A stretch of 64,000 bases of DNA from Superficieibacter electus (GTDB lineage Bacteria; Pseudomonadota; Gammaproteobacteria; Enterobacterales; Enterobacteriaceae): the NCBI RefSeq assembly GCF_002915575.1, contig NZ_PQGD01000012.1, forward strand, positions 142,626 to 206,625. Reading direction: 5' to 3'. How positions within the stretch are numbered: the stretch's first letter is position 1; each line of letters begins with the position of its first letter. Below the pieces are notes generated by a model. It ran no database searches. It saw nothing but the letters and a program-made list of their open reading frames with translations, and was not told the DNA's origin. Shown in pieces: positions 60,447 through 64,000 of this stretch. The position numbers were made by a program, and so were the translations under genes.

Positions 60447-61952
60447 ATGGACGCATTACTGCAACTTAAAGGGATCGATAAAGCGTTCCCTGGCGTAAAA
60501 GCCCTCTCCGGCGCGGCGCTCAATGTTTATCCTGGCCGCGTGATGGCGCTGGTCGGGGAAAACGGCGCAGGCAAATCCACCATGATGAAAGTGTTGACCG
60601 GGATCTATTCGCGCGATGCCGGTTCGCTATTATGGCTGGGGCAGGAAACCACCTTTAACGGTCCGAAATCCTCTCAGGAAGCGGGCATCGGTATTATTCA
60701 CCAGGAACTGAACCTGATCCCGCAGTTGACCATTGCGGAAAATATCTTTCTTGGCCGCGAATTCGTTAACCGCGTTGGCAAAATTGACTGGAAAAAGATG
60801 TACGCCGAAGCCAACACCCTGCTGGCAAAACTCAATCTGCGCTTTAAGAGCGATCGGCTGGTAGGCGAACTGTCGATTGGCGATCAGCAGATGGTCGAAA
60901 TCGCCAAGGTACTGAGCTTTGAATCAAAGGTCATCATTATGGATGAACCGACCGATGCGCTCACCGATACCGAAACTGAATCACTGTTCCGGGTGATCCG
61001 CGAATTAAAAGCGCAGGGGCGCGGCATTGTCTATATCTCCCACCGTATGAAAGAGATCTTCGATATTTGCGATGACGTTACCGTGTTTCGTGACGGGCAG
61101 TTTATAGCCGAGCGCGAGGTCGACAGTCTGACGGAAGATACGCTGATTGAAATGATGGTCGGGCGCAAGCTGGAAGATCAGTACCCGCGCCTTGATAAAG
61201 CGCCGGGTGATATCCGTCTGAAGGTCAATAACCTGTGCGGGCCGGGCGTCAACGATGTGTCATTTACGCTGCGCCAGGGGGAAATCCTCGGCATCGCCGG
61301 GTTGATGGGCGCGGGGCGTACCGAATTAATGAAAGTGCTGTACGGCGCACTCCCGAGAACCCGTGGCAGCGTTACGCTGGATGGCCGTGAAGTCGTCACG
61401 CGCACGCCGCAGGACGGGCTGGCGAACGGCATCGTATACATCTCTGAAGATCGTAAGCGTGACGGCCTTGTGCTTGGCATGTCGGTAAAAGAAAACATGT
61501 CGCTGACCGCACTGCGCTACTTCAGCCGCGCTGGCGGTAGTCTTAAACATAAAGATGAGCAGCAGGCGGTCGGCGATTTTATCCGCCTGTTCAACGTCAA
61601 GACGCCGTCGATGGAGCAGGCTATCGGTCTGCTTTCCGGCGGGAATCAGCAAAAAGTGGCGATCGCCCGAGGGCTGATGACGCGGCCAAAAGTGCTGATC
61701 CTTGACGAGCCAACGCGCGGCGTGGACGTCGGGGCTAAAAAAGAGATTTATCAGCTTATCAACCAGTTCAAGGCTGAAGGTCTGAGCATCATTCTGGTCT
61801 CTTCTGAAATGCCGGAAGTCTTAGGGATGAGCGATCGCATTATTGTTATGCACGAGGGCCACAACGGCGGGGAATTCACTCGCGAGCAGGCCACTCAGGA
61901 AGTATTAATGGCTGCCGCCGTCGGCAAGCTTAATCGCGTGAATCAGGAGTAA
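60447..61952 (+). CDS. rbsA: Ribose ABC transporter ATPase RbsA
   Basis: Tandem ATPase of 501 residues. The first nucleotide-binding domain has Walker [10 protein letters not shown] and signature [13 protein letters not shown]. The second has a degenerate P-loop [10 protein letters not shown] and signature [15 protein letters not shown] with [12 protein letters not shown]. In the first domain Walker B reads [10 protein letters not shown]. Seven bp downstream of rbsD. Confidence 0.97.
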   Translation: MDALLQLKGIDKAFPGVKALSGAALNVYPGRVMALVGENGAGKSTMMKVLTGIYSRDAGSLLWLGQETTFNGPKSSQEAGIGIIHQELNLIPQLTIAENIFLGREFVNRVGKIDWKKMYAEANTLLAKLNLRFKSDRLVGELSIGDQQMVEIAKVLSFESKVIIMDEPTDALTDTETESLFRVIRELKAQGRGIVYISHRMKEIFDICDDVTVFRDGQFIAEREVDSLTEDTLIEMMVGRKLEDQYPRLDKAPGDIRLKVNNLCGPGVNDVSFTLRQGEILGIAGLMGAGRTELMKVLYGALPRTRGSVTLDGREVVTRTPQDGLANGIVYISEDRKRDGLVLGMSVKENMSLTALRYFSRAGGSLKHKDEQQAVGDFIRLFNVKTPSMEQAIGLLSGGNQQKVAIARGLMTRPKVLILDEPTRGVDVGAKKEIYQLINQFKAEGLSIILVSSEMPEVLGMSDRIIVMHEGHNGGEFTREQATQEVLMAAAVGKLNRVNQE

Positions 61953-61957
61953 TACCA

Positions 61958-62923
61958 ATGACTACCCAGGCTATTTCTGGACGCCGTTATTTCACTAAAG
62001 CGTGGCTGATGGAACAAAAATCGCTGATCGCGCTGCTGGTGCTGATCGCGATTGTTTCTACCATGAGTCCAAACTTTTTTACCGTAAATAACCTGTTCAA
62101 CATTCTTCAGCAGACCTCGGTCAACGCCATTATGGCGGTGGGGATGACGCTGGTGATCCTGACGTCGGGTATCGATTTGTCCGTCGGCTCCCTGATGGCG
62201 TTGACGGGTGCGGTAGCGGCATCCATCGTTGGGATAGAAGTTAACGCGCTGGTGGCTGTAGCCGCCTCGCTGGCACTGGGTGCGGCTATCGGTGGCATTA
62301 CCGGCGTTATCGTCGCAAAAGGCCGCGTTCAGGCCTTTATTGCCACCCTGGTGATGATGCTGCTTCTGCGCGGCGTGACGATGGTGTACACCAACGGCAG
62401 TCCGGTGAATACCGGCTTTACCGATAACGCCGATCTGTTTGGCTGGTTCGGTATTGGTCGTCCGCTGGGCGTGCCGACCCCGGTGTGGATCATGGGCATT
62501 GTTTTCCTCGCCGCGTGGTACATGCTGCATCACACGCGTCTGGGCCGCTATATCTATGCGCTGGGCGGTAACGAGGCGGCCACGCGCTTGTCCGGCATTA
62601 GCGTCAATAAAATCAAAATTATCGTTTATTCGCTGAGCGGTTTGCTGGCTTCGCTGGCGGGGATTATCGAAGTGGCGCGTCTCTCCTCGGCGCAGCCGAC
62701 GGCGGGTACGGGTTATGAACTGGATGCCATCGCCGCGGTAGTGCTGGGCGGTACTAGCCTGGCGGGCGGTAAAGGTCGCATAGTTGGGACGCTGATCGGC
62801 GCATTAATTCTCGGCTTCCTGAATAATGGATTGAATTTGTTAGGTGTTTCCTCCTATTACCAGATGATCGTCAAAGCGGTGGTGATTTTGCTGGCGGTGC
62901 TGGTAGACAACAAAAAGCAGTAA
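61958..62923 (+). CDS. rbsC: Ribose ABC transporter permease RbsC
   Basis: Inner-membrane permease, 321 residues, about ten hydrophobic segments. Family blocks are [34 protein letters not shown] and [20 protein letters not shown]. It lies 5 bp after rbsA. Confidence 0.97.
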   Translation: MTTQAISGRRYFTKAWLMEQKSLIALLVLIAIVSTMSPNFFTVNNLFNILQQTSVNAIMAVGMTLVILTSGIDLSVGSLMALTGAVAASIVGIEVNALVAVAASLALGAAIGGITGVIVAKGRVQAFIATLVMMLLLRGVTMVYTNGSPVNTGFTDNADLFGWFGIGRPLGVPTPVWIMGIVFLAAWYMLHHTRLGRYIYALGGNEAATRLSGISVNKIKIIVYSLSGLLASLAGIIEVARLSSAQPTAGTGYELDAIAAVVLGGTSLAGGKGRIVGTLIGALILGFLNNGLNLLGVSSYYQMIVKAVVILLAVLVDNKKQ

Positions 62924-62949
62924 TAACGACACTACAGGACATCTTAAAT

Positions 62950-63840
62950 ATGAACATGAAAAAACTGGCTACTCTGGTTTCTGCTGTGGCACTGAGTGCT
63001 ACGGTCAGCGCGAACGCAATGGCGAAAGACACCATTGCGCTGGTGGTTTCCACGCTCAATAACCCGTTTTTCGTTTCCCTGAAAGACGGTGCACAAAAAG
63101 AAGCGGACAAACTGGGCTATAACCTGGTGGTTCTGGACTCGCAGAATAACCCGGCGAAAGAGCTGGCGAACGTTCAGGATTTAACGGTACGCGGCACTAA
63201 AATCTTGTTGATCAACCCAACCGATTCTGATGCGGTAGGTAACGCCGTGAAGATGGCAAACCAGGCCAATATCCCGGTCATTACCCTGGACCGTCAGGCA
63301 TCTAAAGGTGACGTGGTCAGCCATATCGCGTCTGATAACGTGCTGGGCGGTAAAATTGCAGGCGACTATATTGCGAAAAAAGCTGGTGAAGGCGCAAAAG
63401 TGATTGAGCTTCAGGGGATTGCCGGTACCTCTGCTGCGCGTGAGCGTGGTGAAGGCTTCCAGCAGGCGGTAGCGGCGCATAAATTTAACGTTCTGGCCAG
63501 TCAGCCAGCTGATTTTGACCGTACCAAAGGGCTGAACGTGATGCAGAACCTGCTGACGGCACATCCTGACGTCAAAGCCGTATTTGCGCAAAACGACGAA
63601 ATGGCACTGGGTGCCCTGCGTGCACTGCAAACCGCCGGTAAATCTGATGTGATGGTGGTCGGATTTGACGGTACGCCTGATGGCGAAAAAGCGGTAAATG
63701 ATGGCAAACTGGCGGCGACGATTGCTCAGTTGCCGGAGCAGATTGGCGCGAAAGGCGTTGAGACTGCGGATAAGGTGCTGAAAGGCGAGAAAGTACAGGC
63801 GAAATACCCGGTTGATCTGAAACTGGTTATCAAACAGTAA
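62950..63840 (+). CDS. rbsB: Periplasmic ribose-binding protein RbsB
   Basis: Ribose receptor for uptake and Trg chemotaxis, 296 residues. A signal peptide is cleaved after ANAMA, giving mature [20 protein letters not shown]. Ligand residues are in [15 protein letters not shown] and [11 protein letters not shown]. The complete gene ends in TAA at 63838-63840; rbsK and rbsR would follow but are not in the window. Confidence 0.97.
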   Translation: MNMKKLATLVSAVALSATVSANAMAKDTIALVVSTLNNPFFVSLKDGAQKEADKLGYNLVVLDSQNNPAKELANVQDLTVRGTKILLINPTDSDAVGNAVKMANQANIPVITLDRQASKGDVVSHIASDNVLGGKIAGDYIAKKAGEGAKVIELQGIAGTSAARERGEGFQQAVAAHKFNVLASQPADFDRTKGLNVMQNLLTAHPDVKAVFAQNDEMALGALRALQTAGKSDVMVVGFDGTPDGEKAVNDGKLAATIAQLPEQIGAKGVETADKVLKGEKVQAKYPVDLKLVIKQ

Positions 63841-63869
63841 GTTCAAAAAAGAAAAGCAGGGCACGGGCC

Positions 63870-64000
63870 CCCCGGCAACGGGGGGGCCGGGAACGGGGGA
63901 TACCGGGAAGGATAACGCCGGGGCTAAGGGGGGTGGTTGGGGGGTTTTTTGGGGGCGCAATTTTTTTATAAATTGAGGTAACGCCCCCCCGGCGAACGGG
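63870..64000. other. Probable low-quality contig-end sequence
   Basis: After AAGCAGGGCACG, which matches the usual rbsB-rbsK spacer, the sequence breaks into runs of G and C up to seven long plus TTTTTT and TTTTTTT runs. No rbsK start appears. The degenerate pattern suggests base-calling error at a read or contig end, not biology. Confidence 0.6.

Overview
The window is a chromosomal segment of an enteric bacterium (Enterobacteriaceae). Protein sequences and gene order follow the Escherichia/Salmonella/Citrobacter origin region almost gene for gene: gyrB-recF-dnaN-dnaA-rpmH-rnpA-yidD-yidC-mnmE, yieE-yieF-adeP-yieH, pst-phoU, glmS-glmU, atpC-atpI, rsmG-mnmG-oriC-mioC-asnC-asnA-viaA-ravA-kup-rbsDACB. 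No tnaCAB/mdtL/yidZ block lies between mnmE and yieE, and several accessory insertions are not in E. coli K-12. A Citrobacter-like organism is my best guess. This rests on remembered family sequences, not on a search.

Layout: 1-8.5 kb holds replication and RNA/membrane housekeeping genes, with the dnaA regulatory region (DnaA box and a dense GATC cluster) and the rpmH promoter. 8.5-12.8 kb holds an orphan HipB-like regulator with a perfect inverted repeat upstream, then yieE, yieF, adeP and yieH. 12.78-13.44 kb is a ten-copy 67-bp tandem array built on a REP-like unit. 13.5-25.5 kb is the main accessory region. It has two complete MetNIQ-type ABC importers, a 2-oxoglutarate oxygenase, a BisC-like molybdoenzyme, an SDR dehydrogenase, a small LuxS-family protein, a hydroxycarboxylate dehydrogenase-like protein and a divergent aminotransferase. 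Two tight minus-strand operons share an upstream 13-mer. I read this as an uptake and processing system for an unknown organosulfur compound.

25.6-33.2 kb holds the yieL-type esterase, cbrC, an ADP-ribosylglycohydrolase and pstSCAB-phoU with tandem Pho boxes. 33.4-36.9 kb is a decayed chaperone-usher fimbrial locus: an N-terminally truncated usher and a frameshifted adhesin, with no chaperone or major subunit. 37.4-41 kb is glmS and glmU, their spacer enlarged by an ERIC and a REP element. A Bax-inhibitor-1 family membrane protein separates glmU from the complete atpIBEFHAGDC operon (42.1-49.0 kb).

49.6-54.7 kb is the origin neighbourhood, with oriC at about 52.3-52.6 kb. 54.7-63.8 kb holds viaA-ravA, kup and the ribose operon under a LacI-type operator plus a second upstream copy. 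The last ~130 bases after rbsB are rich in G and C homopolymers, show no rbsK, and look like low-quality sequence at a contig end.

The core genes cover chromosome initiation, the sliding clamp, ribosome and RNase P supply, membrane insertion, tRNA U34 modification, phosphate uptake, amino-sugar synthesis and ATP synthesis. The accessory genes are concentrated in three gaps of this conserved frame: mnmE-yieE, yieH-yieL and pstS-glmS.
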